Shown piece by piece: positions 1 to 7,543 of a stretch of 28,686 bases of DNA. Made by a program: the position numbers and the translations under genes. The notes beneath the pieces were generated by a model. It saw only the letters and a program-made list of their open reading frames with translations, had not been told where the DNA came from and ran no database searches. This stretch comes from GCA-2729515 sp036336695 (GTDB lineage Bacteria > Myxococcota_A > UBA9160 > SMWR01), in contig JAYZFQ010000139.1 of NCBI GenBank assembly GCA_036336695.1, forward strand, positions 1 through 28,686, read 5' to 3'. How positions within the stretch are numbered: position 1 is the first letter of the stretch; the number at the start of each line of letters is the position of its first letter.

Positions 1-521
1 CCCCCTTCGACTGGCAGCTCAGCGACTCCTATTTCGTGGTCGCCCACTTCCACTACGTGCTGATCGGCGGCCTGCTCATGACGATCTTCGCGGCCATCTA
101 CTACTGGTTCCCGAAGATGACGGGCCTGATGCTGAGCGAGAGGCTCGGCCGCTGGCACTTCTGGCTCTTCGTCCTGGGCTTCCAGATGACCTTTACGACG
201 ATGCACATCCAGGGCCTGCTCGGCATGCCGCGGCGCGTCTACACCTACCCCGCGGACCGGGGCTGGGAGATCTGGAACCTCGTCACCTCGTTGGGCGTCG
301 TGTTCCAGGCGGCCGGCGTCCTGCTCCTGATAGTGGCATTCATCCGGGCCTTCCGGCGGCCCGAGCCGGCGGGAGACGACCCCTGGGATGCGTGGACCCT
401 CGAGTGGTCGACGAGTTCGCCGCCGCCCGCCTACAACTTCGTGGAAGAGCCGGAAGTGCGCAGCCGGCGTCCGCTGTGGGACCTGAAGCATCCGGAAGAC
501 CCGGACTGGAAGTACGAGTAG
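1..521 (+). CDS. ctaD: Cytochrome c oxidase subunit I, C-terminal part (partial)
   Basis: This is the 3' end of a heme-copper oxidase subunit I gene; the start lies before the window and the frame opens at base 3. The visible protein begins PFDWQLSDSYFVVAHFHYVL. This is the strongly conserved helix X segment of aa3-type subunit I, in which the HFH histidines ligate heme a3 and heme a. Membrane helices follow, then a hydrophilic tail ending DPDWKYE and a TAG stop at 519-521. The enzyme reduces O2 and pumps protons in the cytoplasmic membrane. It is the first visible gene of the respiratory operon and lies 10 bp before ctaE. The CuB/TyrHis and K-channel residues are upstream of the window, so the exact subtype cannot be read here. 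Confidence 0.95.
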   Translation, partial: PFDWQLSDSYFVVAHFHYVLIGGLLMTIFAAIYYWFPKMTGLMLSERLGRWHFWLFVLGFQMTFTTMHIQGLLGMPRRVYTYPADRGWEIWNLVTSLGVVFQAAGVLLLIVAFIRAFRRPEPAGDDPWDAWTLEWSTSSPPPAYNFVEEPEVRSRRPLWDLKHPEDPDWKYE

Positions 522-531
522 TGGGGCGGGC

Positions 532-1116
532 ATGAGCGAAGCCGTGGCGGTGGAAACCCAGGCGTCGCGCTGGACGCCCGGCAAGGTCGGGACCCAGTGC
601 CTGATCATGAGCGAGACCACGTTCTTCAGCATCTTCATCGTGGCCTACCTCTTCTACACGGGGAAGAGCCTGAACGGGCCCTATCCCGTCGACGTCCTGC
701 ATCTGCCGGTGTTCGCAACGGTGTGCCTGCTCTCGAGCAGCGCCACGGTCGTGCTGGCCGTGAAGTTCCTCGAAAAGGGCCGCAGGTGGCCGTTCATGCT
801 GAGCCTGCTGGTCACCGCCTTGCTCGGAGGCGCCTTCCTCGGCTTCACCGCCATCGAATGGTACGGGCTCATCTTCGAGCACGGCCTGACGATCGGGACC
901 AACCTGTTCGGAACCACCTTCTACTCGCTGGTCGGGTTCCACGCGGCCCACGTGACCATCGGCGTCTTGATCATGGTGCTCATCCTGGCCCTGGGCCTGG
1001 GCGGGCACGTGCGCGCGGAACACAGCGAGCGGGTCGACATGTTCTCGTGGTACTGGCATTTCGTCGACGTCGTCTGGCTCTTCGTCCTGACCGTCGTCTA
1101 CGTGCTGGGGGTGTGA
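532..1116 (+). CDS. ctaE: Cytochrome c oxidase subunit III
   Basis: This 194-residue, largely hydrophobic protein is a normal length for the short bacterial subunit III. Family signatures are visible: FHAAHVTIG near residue 138 and the C-terminal SWYWHFVDVVWLFV segment, both typical of COX3. Subunit III supports stability and proton uptake of the aa3-type oxidase in the membrane. ATG at 532 follows the ctaD stop by 10 bp and is preceded by GGGGCGGG as a plausible ribosome site. Its TGA stop (1114-1116) overlaps the ATG of the next gene by one base (TGATG), implying translational coupling. There is no truncation or frameshift. Confidence 0.95.
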   Translation: MSEAVAVETQASRWTPGKVGTQCLIMSETTFFSIFIVAYLFYTGKSLNGPYPVDVLHLPVFATVCLLSSSATVVLAVKFLEKGRRWPFMLSLLVTALLGGAFLGFTAIEWYGLIFEHGLTIGTNLFGTTFYSLVGFHAAHVTIGVLIMVLILALGLGGHVRAEHSERVDMFSWYWHFVDVVWLFVLTVVYVLGV

Positions 1117-1967
1117 TGGAAAGCGAACGACGCGACGACGCACCGACCCACATCGAACTCCCGGCGCCCACCAATTCGCCGCTCTACTTCGCCCTGGGGC
1201 TGGCCCTGGTGATGGCGGGACTCGTGACCAACGAAATCGTAAGCATCGTCGGCGGTATCACCGCGGTGCTGGGGGCCATCGGCTGGTGGCGCGAGGTGCT
1301 GCCCCGCGAACACGAGATCGCCGTCCCGGTGCAGTCGGAGAGCGAGCGCGCCCGGCCGATCACGCCGCGCCCGGACGGCGTCGAGCACATGGTGGCCGGA
1401 CGCGACGGCCACCGCATGCGCGTGCCCGCGGCGTACCACCCCTATCGCTCGGGTCTCTGGGGGGGCGCCATCGGGGGAATCGCCATGGCCCTCGTGGCCT
1501 GCGCCTATGGCTGGATCATGCAGGGCAGCCCCTGGCTCCCGATCAACCTCCTCGCGGCCATGGCCCTGCCGGGAATCGGCGCCGAGGGCCTCGAGAGCCT
1601 GAAAGCGTTCCACCTGGGGACGTTCCTCTTCGCCACGGGCATGCACGCCGCGATCTCCCTCTCGGTGGGCCTGGTGTATGCCGCGGTGCTCCCGATGCTG
1701 CCCGGTCAGGTCCTCCTCTGGGGAGGCATCATCGCGCCGGCGGTCTGGTCCGGCGTGGCGTGGGCGGCGCTCGGACTCGTCAACCCGGAACTCGATGCCC
1801 ACGTCAGCTGGCCCTGGTTCATCGCCTCCCAGGTCGCCTTCGGACTCGCCGCGGGCGCCGTCATCGCACGCAGCGAACGCGTCGAGACCCTGCAGTCCTT
1901 CCCCCTGGCCACCCGCGCGGGCATCGAAGCCGCAGGGGTCAGCGAGGGCCGGGAGGAACCGGAATGA
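1116..1967 (+). CDS. Multi-spanning membrane protein of the respiratory operon, function unknown
   Basis: I do not recognise a named family for this 283-residue protein. The N-terminal ~65 residues have two hydrophobic helices after a short acidic head, resembling the size and layout of small oxidase subunit IV proteins. A hydrophilic linker follows (about residues 68-108). Then come about four more hydrophobic segments, including YRSGLWGGAIGGIAMALVAC, and a short cytoplasmic-looking tail. ATG at 1116 overlaps the ctaE stop, and the gene end overlaps the next start (ATGA at 1964-1967). It is therefore locked between ctaE and a cytochrome c gene, so a structural or assembly role in the oxidase or bc complex is likely, but this rests on context only. 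The open frame extends upstream inside ctaE in another frame; that extension is not believed. Confidence 0.8.
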   Translation: MESERRDDAPTHIELPAPTNSPLYFALGLALVMAGLVTNEIVSIVGGITAVLGAIGWWREVLPREHEIAVPVQSESERARPITPRPDGVEHMVAGRDGHRMRVPAAYHPYRSGLWGGAIGGIAMALVACAYGWIMQGSPWLPINLLAAMALPGIGAEGLESLKAFHLGTFLFATGMHAAISLSVGLVYAAVLPMLPGQVLLWGGIIAPAVWSGVAWAALGLVNPELDAHVSWPWFIASQVAFGLAAGAVIARSERVETLQSFPLATRAGIEAAGVSEGREEPE

Positions 1968-2653
1968 GGCGCACCGCGTTGTGGCTGGCCGCCTTCGCGG
2001 CGTTGTGGGCGACGGGTTGCGATCGCCTGCCCGGGAAACCCGACGCCGCCGACCGCTACCAGCGGCCCACCGAGATCATGGACTTCGACATCCTCTACGG
2101 CCAGAACTGCGCCGCCTGCCACGGCGCGGACGGCCGCCTCGGCCCGTCGCGCCCCCTCGCCGACCGGGTCTCCCTGGCGTACGTGGGCCCCGACCGCATG
2201 CGCGAGATCGTGGCCGGGGGGGTTCGGGGAACGCCCATGCCCGGGTTCACCCTCGCTGAGAACGGCACCCTCGCCGACGACCAGATCACCGCGTTGGTGC
2301 GCGAGATCTACGCGCGCTGGGCCGACCCGGCGAGCCTGGCAGGCGTCACACTGCCGGCCTACGGCAGCGGCGGGGCGTCGACCGCAGGCGGGCACGCCGC
2401 ATTCGGCCAGTTCTGCGCCGACTGCCACGGTGTCGATGGGGACGGTGGCGCGAAGGCCGGCTCGGTCGTGGACCCGAACTATCTGGCCCTCGTGAGCGAC
2501 CAGAATCTGCGCACGAGCATCGTCGCCGGGCGCACAGACCTCGGGATGCCCGACTGGCGGACGGCGGGAGACCGGCCGATGACGCCCCAGGAAATCTCGG
2601 ATGTCGTCGCGTGGCTGACCGCACATCGCAAGACATATCCGGACGCACGCTGA
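1964..2653 (+). CDS. Diheme cytochrome c, lipoprotein
   Basis: This 229-residue protein begins with a short hydrophobic signal ending ATGC; Cys19 fits lipoprotein processing, which would anchor it to a membrane facing the periplasm. Two class I cytochrome c domains follow. The first has CAACH at 49-53 with a likely Met ligand in TPMPGF (Met92). The second has CADCH at 151-155 with Met195 in LGMPDW. It probably carries electrons between the Rieske/cytochrome b complex encoded just downstream and the aa3 oxidase encoded just upstream, replacing a soluble cytochrome c. ATG at 1964 overlaps the previous stop (ATGA). The specific partner is inferred from operon position, not shown by the sequence. 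Confidence 0.92.
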   Translation: MRRTALWLAAFAALWATGCDRLPGKPDAADRYQRPTEIMDFDILYGQNCAACHGADGRLGPSRPLADRVSLAYVGPDRMREIVAGGVRGTPMPGFTLAENGTLADDQITALVREIYARWADPASLAGVTLPAYGSGGASTAGGHAAFGQFCADCHGVDGDGGAKAGSVVDPNYLALVSDQNLRTSIVAGRTDLGMPDWRTAGDRPMTPQEISDVVAWLTAHRKTYPDAR

Positions 2654-2681
2654 GCCGCATCTTCGAGCGGGAGGAAAGACC

Positions 2682-3215
2682 ATGTCCGATCACGAACACG
2701 AACCGCTGCCGCCGGCGTTTCCGCCGGTCACCCGGCGGGGAATGCTGTTCCGCATCGGCCTCGGTCTGAACGTGGTCGCGGCGTCGTTCATCGGGATTCC
2801 GGTCCTCGGGTACGTCTCTTCCGCGATCTTCGGGCGCAAGGCCCAGCAGGCCTGGATCCCGCTCGGGAACCTCGAAAAGTTTCCGCGGGGCCAGACGCGG
2901 CTCGCGACCTACCGCAACCCCTTCACCACGCCGTGGGACGGCTTCGTGGCGGACATTCCCTGCTGGGTGCGCCGCCAGACCGACGGGGGCTTCCAGGTCT
3001 TCGCAATCAACTGCGCTCACCTGGGTTGCCCGGTCCGCTGGTTCCCCCAGTCCGGACTCTTCATGTGCCCCTGCCACGGGGGCGTGTACTACGAAGACGG
3101 GTCGGTCGCCTCGGGGCCGCCGCCCCGCGGTCTCTACGAGTACCAGTACCGGATCCGCAAGGGTCACCTCGAGGTACGCGGCGGCCAGACGCCGAACCTC
3201 GCGGAGCCGGTGTAG
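2682..3215 (+). CDS. Rieske [2Fe-2S] protein of a cytochrome bc-type complex
   Basis: This 177-residue protein has one N-terminal membrane helix (about residues 22-48) and a C-terminal Rieske fold. The cluster motifs are CAHLGC (Cys111, His113 as ligands) and CPCHGG (Cys129, His132 as ligands). Cys116 and Cys131 are positioned for the usual stabilising disulphide. It accepts electrons from quinol at the Qo site of cytochrome b, the next gene 9 bp downstream, and passes them to cytochrome c. The start ATG at 2682 has a good GGGAGGAAAG site upstream. The TRRG near residues 17-20 loosely recalls a twin-arginine signal but lacks the full consensus, so the export route is uncertain. Confidence 0.95.
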   Translation: MSDHEHEPLPPAFPPVTRRGMLFRIGLGLNVVAASFIGIPVLGYVSSAIFGRKAQQAWIPLGNLEKFPRGQTRLATYRNPFTTPWDGFVADIPCWVRRQTDGGFQVFAINCAHLGCPVRWFPQSGLFMCPCHGGVYYEDGSVASGPPPRGLYEYQYRIRKGHLEVRGGQTPNLAEPV

Positions 3216-3224
3216 GCGGGCGCC

Positions 3225-4691
3225 ATGGGACGCATGCGGGACACGGGCCGATCGATCGCCAACTGGCTCGACGAGCGGCTGCACTTCACGAAGCTCTACA
3301 ACTCGACGGCCGGGCACACGATTCCGAGTGCCTCCGCGAGCTGGTGGTATGTCCTCGGCAGCGCGACGCTCGTGTGCTTCGTCATCCAGGTCCTGACGGG
3401 AATCTGCCTCGCACTCGTCTACGTTCCGTCGCCCGCCCAAGCCTACGAGAGTCTCGAGTACCTGAACTACACCCAGCCCTTCGGCTGGTTCCTGCGTGCG
3501 CTCCACAGCTGGAGCTCGAACTTCATGGTCGGGCTCATCACGCTCCACATGATCCAGGTCTTCCTGTTCGGTGCCTACAAGTACCCTCGTGAACTCACCT
3601 GGATCGTCGGCTGCGTACTCTTCCTGTGCACGATCGCGATGGCCTTCACGGGCCAGGTGCTCCGGTTCGACCAGGACGCGTACTGGGCCCTCCAGATCGT
3701 CATGTCAGTGCTGGGCCGGGTGCCGCTCGTCGGAGCGGACCTCCTCCACCTGATCCAAGGCGGCCCGATCGTCGCGAGCGAAACCCTCTCGCGTTTCTTC
3801 ACGCTCCACGTCTTCGTGGTTCCCGGCCTGATCATCGCCCTGCTGACGGTGCACCTGCGACTCGTCCTCACCCGGGGGATCAACGAGTACCCCGTCCCCG
3901 AAGAGGGCGTGGACCCCGCGACCTACGATGAGGACTACGAGAAGCTGCTGAAGAAGACGGGCATCCGCTTCTTCCCCGACGGCGCCGACAAGGACGTGAT
4001 CTTCGCGTCCCTCGTGATCACCGCAATCGTCTTGTTCGCAGCGATCTTCGGGCCTTCCGGTCCCAACGGCCCCGCAGACCCGGCACTGATCCACACCGTA
4101 CCGCGCCCCGATTTCTTCTTCCTTTCGCTCTTCGCCGCCTTTGCGCTCATGCCGCCCTACATGGAGAGCTTCGTCATCGTCTACATCATGCCGGTGGCGG
4201 TGATCCTGCTCTTCCTCGTCCCCTTCATCTCGAACCGGGGAGAGAAGCACCCGAGCCGAAGGCCGGGTTCGGTAATTCTCACCGTGATGGTGATGACGAC
4301 GCTCACCGTCCTCGCCGTCCTCGGCTTGACGTCTCCGTGGTCGCCCCACATGAACGCCTGGAGCGGCGATCCGGTGCAGCCCCAGTTCGTCAAGGGCCGC
4401 ACGCCGCTGGAACTCGTGGGCGCTTCCGTCATGCAGGAAAAGCAGTGCCGCAACTGCCATTCCCTCGATGGCCTGGGCGGAAAGCGCGGCCCGGAACTCG
4501 CCGACGTGGCGACACGGCTCACCTACAACCAGCTGGTGCGCCAGGTGCTCCAGGGGGGCGGCAACATGCCGGCCTACGGCAAGCATCTCAAGCCGCCCGA
4601 GGTTTCCGCTCTCGTCGCGTTCCTGTACACGCTCCATCCCGAACTGGAGCCGCCCGCGCGCAACTCCGCGCAGCCTGCCGTTCCGCACTGA
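3225..4691 (+). CDS. Cytochrome b fused to a C-terminal cytochrome c
   Basis: This 488-residue protein joins a full cytochrome b (b6-like plus subunit IV-like halves, about residues 1-385) to a monoheme cytochrome c domain (about 393-475). The likely bis-His heme ligands are His94/His108 and His195/His210. The second pair is separated by 14 residues, as in cytochrome b6, rather than the 13 of mitochondrial cytochrome b. The Qo-site PEWY motif is replaced by PDFF (295-298). The fused domain has CRNCH (408-412) and a likely Met448 ligand. It oxidises quinol in the membrane with the Rieske protein encoded 9 bp upstream, and the tethered heme c would stand in for cytochrome c1. There are no signs of frameshift; the fusion is in frame throughout. 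Confidence 0.93.
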   Translation: MGRMRDTGRSIANWLDERLHFTKLYNSTAGHTIPSASASWWYVLGSATLVCFVIQVLTGICLALVYVPSPAQAYESLEYLNYTQPFGWFLRALHSWSSNFMVGLITLHMIQVFLFGAYKYPRELTWIVGCVLFLCTIAMAFTGQVLRFDQDAYWALQIVMSVLGRVPLVGADLLHLIQGGPIVASETLSRFFTLHVFVVPGLIIALLTVHLRLVLTRGINEYPVPEEGVDPATYDEDYEKLLKKTGIRFFPDGADKDVIFASLVITAIVLFAAIFGPSGPNGPADPALIHTVPRPDFFFLSLFAAFALMPPYMESFVIVYIMPVAVILLFLVPFISNRGEKHPSRRPGSVILTVMVMTTLTVLAVLGLTSPWSPHMNAWSGDPVQPQFVKGRTPLELVGASVMQEKQCRNCHSLDGLGGKRGPELADVATRLTYNQLVRQVLQGGGNMPAYGKHLKPPEVSALVAFLYTLHPELEPPARNSAQPAVPH

Positions 4692-4702
4692 GCGCCTAAC
4701 CC

Positions 4703-6946
4703 GTGGACGCGACACGCGCCCTGCTGTCGTCGTGGTCGTTCGAACCGGCCGTCGTAATCGGGCTCGGAGCAGCGGCTGGTTTCTACCTGCGCGGCTTCGC
4801 CCAGCTTCACCACCAGCTGCCCGGCCGGTTCCCGGCCTGGCGGCGCACCGCGTTCCTCGGCGGACTCGCCGCAGTGGCGGTGGCGCTGCTCTCGCCCCTC
4901 GACGGGCTCTCGGACCTCCTGCTCCAGGCGCACATGGCCCAGCACTGGCTGCTCATGGGGCTTGCAGCGCCCTTGCTCTGGCTGGGTGCGCCGGTCGTTC
5001 CGCTGCTTCGCGGCCTTCCCCGGGCCTGGCTCCGCCGGGGACTCGGCCCCTTCCTCGCCTGGCCTGCACTCCGGCGCGCTCTCCGCGCGATCACGCGCCC
5101 GCTGCCCGCGCTCGCGATCTGGGCGCTCGTCACCCTCGCCTGGCACTGGCCCGCCGCGTACCAGGCGGCCCTGCGCGATCCCTTCTGGCACCAGTTCGAG
5201 CACGCCTGCTTCCTCGCCGCCGCGCTGCTCTTCTGGTACCCGGTCATCGAACCCTGGCCTGCGCGCCGGAAGACCGAGCGCCCCGAGTTGCTGCTCTACC
5301 TCGCGGCAGCCGCCGTCTTCAACACGGTCTTCTCGGCGAGCTTCGCGTTCTCGGACCGGGTCTTCTACCCGCTCTACGCCCTGACCCCGACACCCTGGTC
5401 CCTCTCCCCCCTGGCCGACCAGCGTGCCGCCGGCGCGCTCATGTGGGTCGCGAGCGTTCCCCCCGTGCTGCTTGCGGCGGTGGCGGTCGTCGTGCGCCTG
5501 CTCGGAACAACACCGCGGAACCGCGCGCGCGGGCGCCGACCGCTCGCCGCACCCCGGAAGACCGGAAACGTACTCGGCCGGATCGCTGCCCGGACCAGTT
5601 CCCTGGGACTGCGCCGCGCAGCACAGTTGGCCCTCTTTGCCCTGGCGGCGGCCATCGTGCTCGACGGTTGGTTCGGCCCCCAGCATCCCAGTGCGCTGAA
5701 CCTCGCCGGCGTCCTGCCCTGGACCTATTGGCGCGGGATCGCCGTCATCGCGCTGCTCGTTGCGGGGAACCTCGTCTGTGCTGCCTGCCCGTTCACCCTT
5801 ACGCGCTCGCTGGCCGCACGCCTGCTAGGGCAGCCCTTCGCTTGGCCTGCAGCACTTCGCAACAAGTGGCTTCCCGTGGTCCTGTTCGCGATCTACCTCT
5901 GGGCGTACGAAACCTTCGCGTTGTGGGACAGCCCCTACTGGACGGCCTGGATCATCGTCGGCTACTTCTCCGCGTGTTTTCTCGTCGAGGGCCTCTTCCC
6001 GCGCGGAACCTTCTGCCGCCATCTGTGTCCCATCGGACAGTTCCAGTTCATCAACTCCGGGATTTCCCCCGTCGAGGTGCGCGCCCAGGATGCCGGCGTG
6101 TGCAGCCGGTGCACCACCCACGACTGCCTCCGCGGAAACGCCGACCACCCGGGGTGCCCCACCGGGCTCTTCCTGCCGACCAAAGCGGGCAACCTCGACT
6201 GCACCTTCTGCCAGGACTGCGTCCGCGCCTGTCCCCACGACAACGCGGGCTTGGCCGGTCTGGCAGCGGGAGTGGGTCTCGGCAACGGGCGTTCCCGGCG
6301 CGCCCCCGCGAGAATCGACCTGGCGGCGCTCTCCCTTCTGATCTGCTTCGGCGCCTTCGCGAACGCCGGGGCCATGGTGCAGCCCGTGATATCTGCCGGC
6401 GAAAACCTGGCCACGTGGCTGGGCACGTCGGCGGCGGGGTTCATTCCGGGGCTCGTCCTGCTCGCCGCCATGACCGTCCTGCCCGCGCTTCTCGCGCCGA
6501 CGTGCGCCGCAGCGGGTCGCGTGCTCGCCGGCGCGCACGGGCGCCGCCCTTCCACCCGGGAGATCGTCGCGCGGTTGTCTCCGGCGCTGGTGCCGCTCGG
6601 GTTCTCCATGTGGCTCGCCCACTTCAGCTTCCACCTGTGGACCGGGCTCGGGACCCTGGCGCCCGCCAGCGACCGCGCACTCACGAGCCTCGGACTCGCG
6701 GCGGGCCGGCCCTTCGCCGCCACGCCGCCCACGGGCACACTCTTCCCCGAATTGGAGTTGTGGCTCCTCGGTGCCGGCCTGGTCGTCAGCGTGGCGGTCG
6801 GTTGGCGTCTCGCGCGCTCCCTGGCGACCGGGCCCGGCCCTGCGCTGCGCCTCGGCCTCCCTTGGGCCGCCCTTGCCCTGGTCCTCTACGCCTCAGGAAT
6901 CTGGATCGTGCTTCAGCCCATGCAGATGCGCGGGATGGTGATGTAG
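4703..6946 (+). CDS. CtaG-like oxidase assembly domain fused to a membrane polyferredoxin
   Basis: This 747-residue protein has two recognisable parts. Residues 1-265 match the caa3-oxidase assembly factor CtaG: many membrane helices, HMAQHWLLMGL with His77/His81, then WHW near 147-149 and His163/His167. Residues 300-610 resemble NapH/CcoG membrane ferredoxins, with CRHLCP (438/442), a cluster with Cys467, 470, 475 and 485, and CTFCQDCVRACP (500-510), a standard [4Fe-4S] motif. The last ~140 residues are more membrane helices ending in a Met-rich tail, PMQMRGMVM. GTG at 4703 is the only sensible start after the previous stop. Inference: it combines copper delivery to CuB with reduction of copper, jobs done by separate proteins in other bacteria. 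The following gene starts directly after its stop. Confidence 0.85.
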   Translation: MDATRALLSSWSFEPAVVIGLGAAAGFYLRGFAQLHHQLPGRFPAWRRTAFLGGLAAVAVALLSPLDGLSDLLLQAHMAQHWLLMGLAAPLLWLGAPVVPLLRGLPRAWLRRGLGPFLAWPALRRALRAITRPLPALAIWALVTLAWHWPAAYQAALRDPFWHQFEHACFLAAALLFWYPVIEPWPARRKTERPELLLYLAAAAVFNTVFSASFAFSDRVFYPLYALTPTPWSLSPLADQRAAGALMWVASVPPVLLAAVAVVVRLLGTTPRNRARGRRPLAAPRKTGNVLGRIAARTSSLGLRRAAQLALFALAAAIVLDGWFGPQHPSALNLAGVLPWTYWRGIAVIALLVAGNLVCAACPFTLTRSLAARLLGQPFAWPAALRNKWLPVVLFAIYLWAYETFALWDSPYWTAWIIVGYFSACFLVEGLFPRGTFCRHLCPIGQFQFINSGISPVEVRAQDAGVCSRCTTHDCLRGNADHPGCPTGLFLPTKAGNLDCTFCQDCVRACPHDNAGLAGLAAGVGLGNGRSRRAPARIDLAALSLLICFGAFANAGAMVQPVISAGENLATWLGTSAAGFIPGLVLLAAMTVLPALLAPTCAAAGRVLAGAHGRRPSTREIVARLSPALVPLGFSMWLAHFSFHLWTGLGTLAPASDRALTSLGLAAGRPFAATPPTGTLFPELELWLLGAGLVVSVAVGWRLARSLATGPGPALRLGLPWAALALVLYASGIWIVLQPMQMRGMVM

Positions 6947-7543
6947 ATGCCGCCGCGACTTTCGCTTTGCGCGCGCTGGAAGCGGTGGGAGACCTGGTCG
7001 GGGATCCTCGCCGTCTTCGCCGGGCTCGCGGTGTCGGCCCCAGCACGAGGAGACCTGGGCGTTCTGGTGGCCGACGGGAACGCCGGGCCCTACCGGGTGA
7101 GCGTCCTCGTCGCGCCAGTCCCCGTGCGTGCCGGACCCTCCCAGTGGAGCGTCCTCGTGCAGGACGCGGGGGGAAACCCGGTGGATGCGGTCGAAGTCTC
7201 CCTCGAATGGCAACCCCCGGACCCGCACGCCGGCATCCTCCGCGTGGCGACACCCGGGCGACACCCGTTCTACCGGAGCAGCAACGTCATGCTGCCGAAG
7301 ACGGCAACCTGGCGGGTCGGCGTGCGTGTTCGGGGCGACGAGGGATCGGGACGACTCGCCTTCGACATACACGTCGCTCCGCGGCTCGGAACCTGGCGAA
7401 CGTACTGGCCCGCCCTGCTGGTGCCTGCGCTGGCCCTGGTGCTCTTCCTGGTGCACCAGTTCTTGAAGCTGCGCGAACCGCGTGTTCCCCGCTCGCGCGA
7501 ACCGCGTGTGCCCCGCTCGCGCGAACCGCGTGTGCCGGGCTAG
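6947..7543 (+). CDS. FixH/YtkA-like secreted, membrane-anchored protein
   Basis: This 198-residue protein has a hydrophobic N-terminal signal (about residues 15-33), a beta-rich extracytoplasmic domain (about 38-145) and one C-terminal helix (about 153-172). The middle domain resembles FixH/YtkA-type domains found beside oxidase assembly genes, though similarity by eye is modest. The ATG abuts the previous stop (TAGATG), so the two genes are almost certainly cotranslated. The cytoplasmic tail consists of three copies of REPRVPRS-like octapeptides encoded by a 24-bp tandem repeat. The TAG stop lies in a CTAG palindrome that also gives the stop of the convergent gene. By analogy with CcoH next to CcoG, a role in oxidase maturation is likely but unproven. 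Confidence 0.7.
   Translation: MPPRLSLCARWKRWETWSGILAVFAGLAVSAPARGDLGVLVADGNAGPYRVSVLVAPVPVRAGPSQWSVLVQDAGGNPVDAVEVSLEWQPPDPHAGILRVATPGRHPFYRSSNVMLPKTATWRVGVRVRGDEGSGRLAFDIHVAPRLGTWRTYWPALLVPALALVLFLVHQFLKLREPRVPRSREPRVPRSREPRVPG
7471..7540 (+). repeat. 24-bp tandem repeat, about three copies, in coding sequence
   Basis: Units start at 7471, 7495 and 7519 with the core GCGCGAACCGCGTGT. The period of 24 is a multiple of three, so copy-number change would lengthen or shorten the protein tail by eight residues without a frameshift. The third copy is truncated and runs into the stop codon. Confidence 0.93.
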
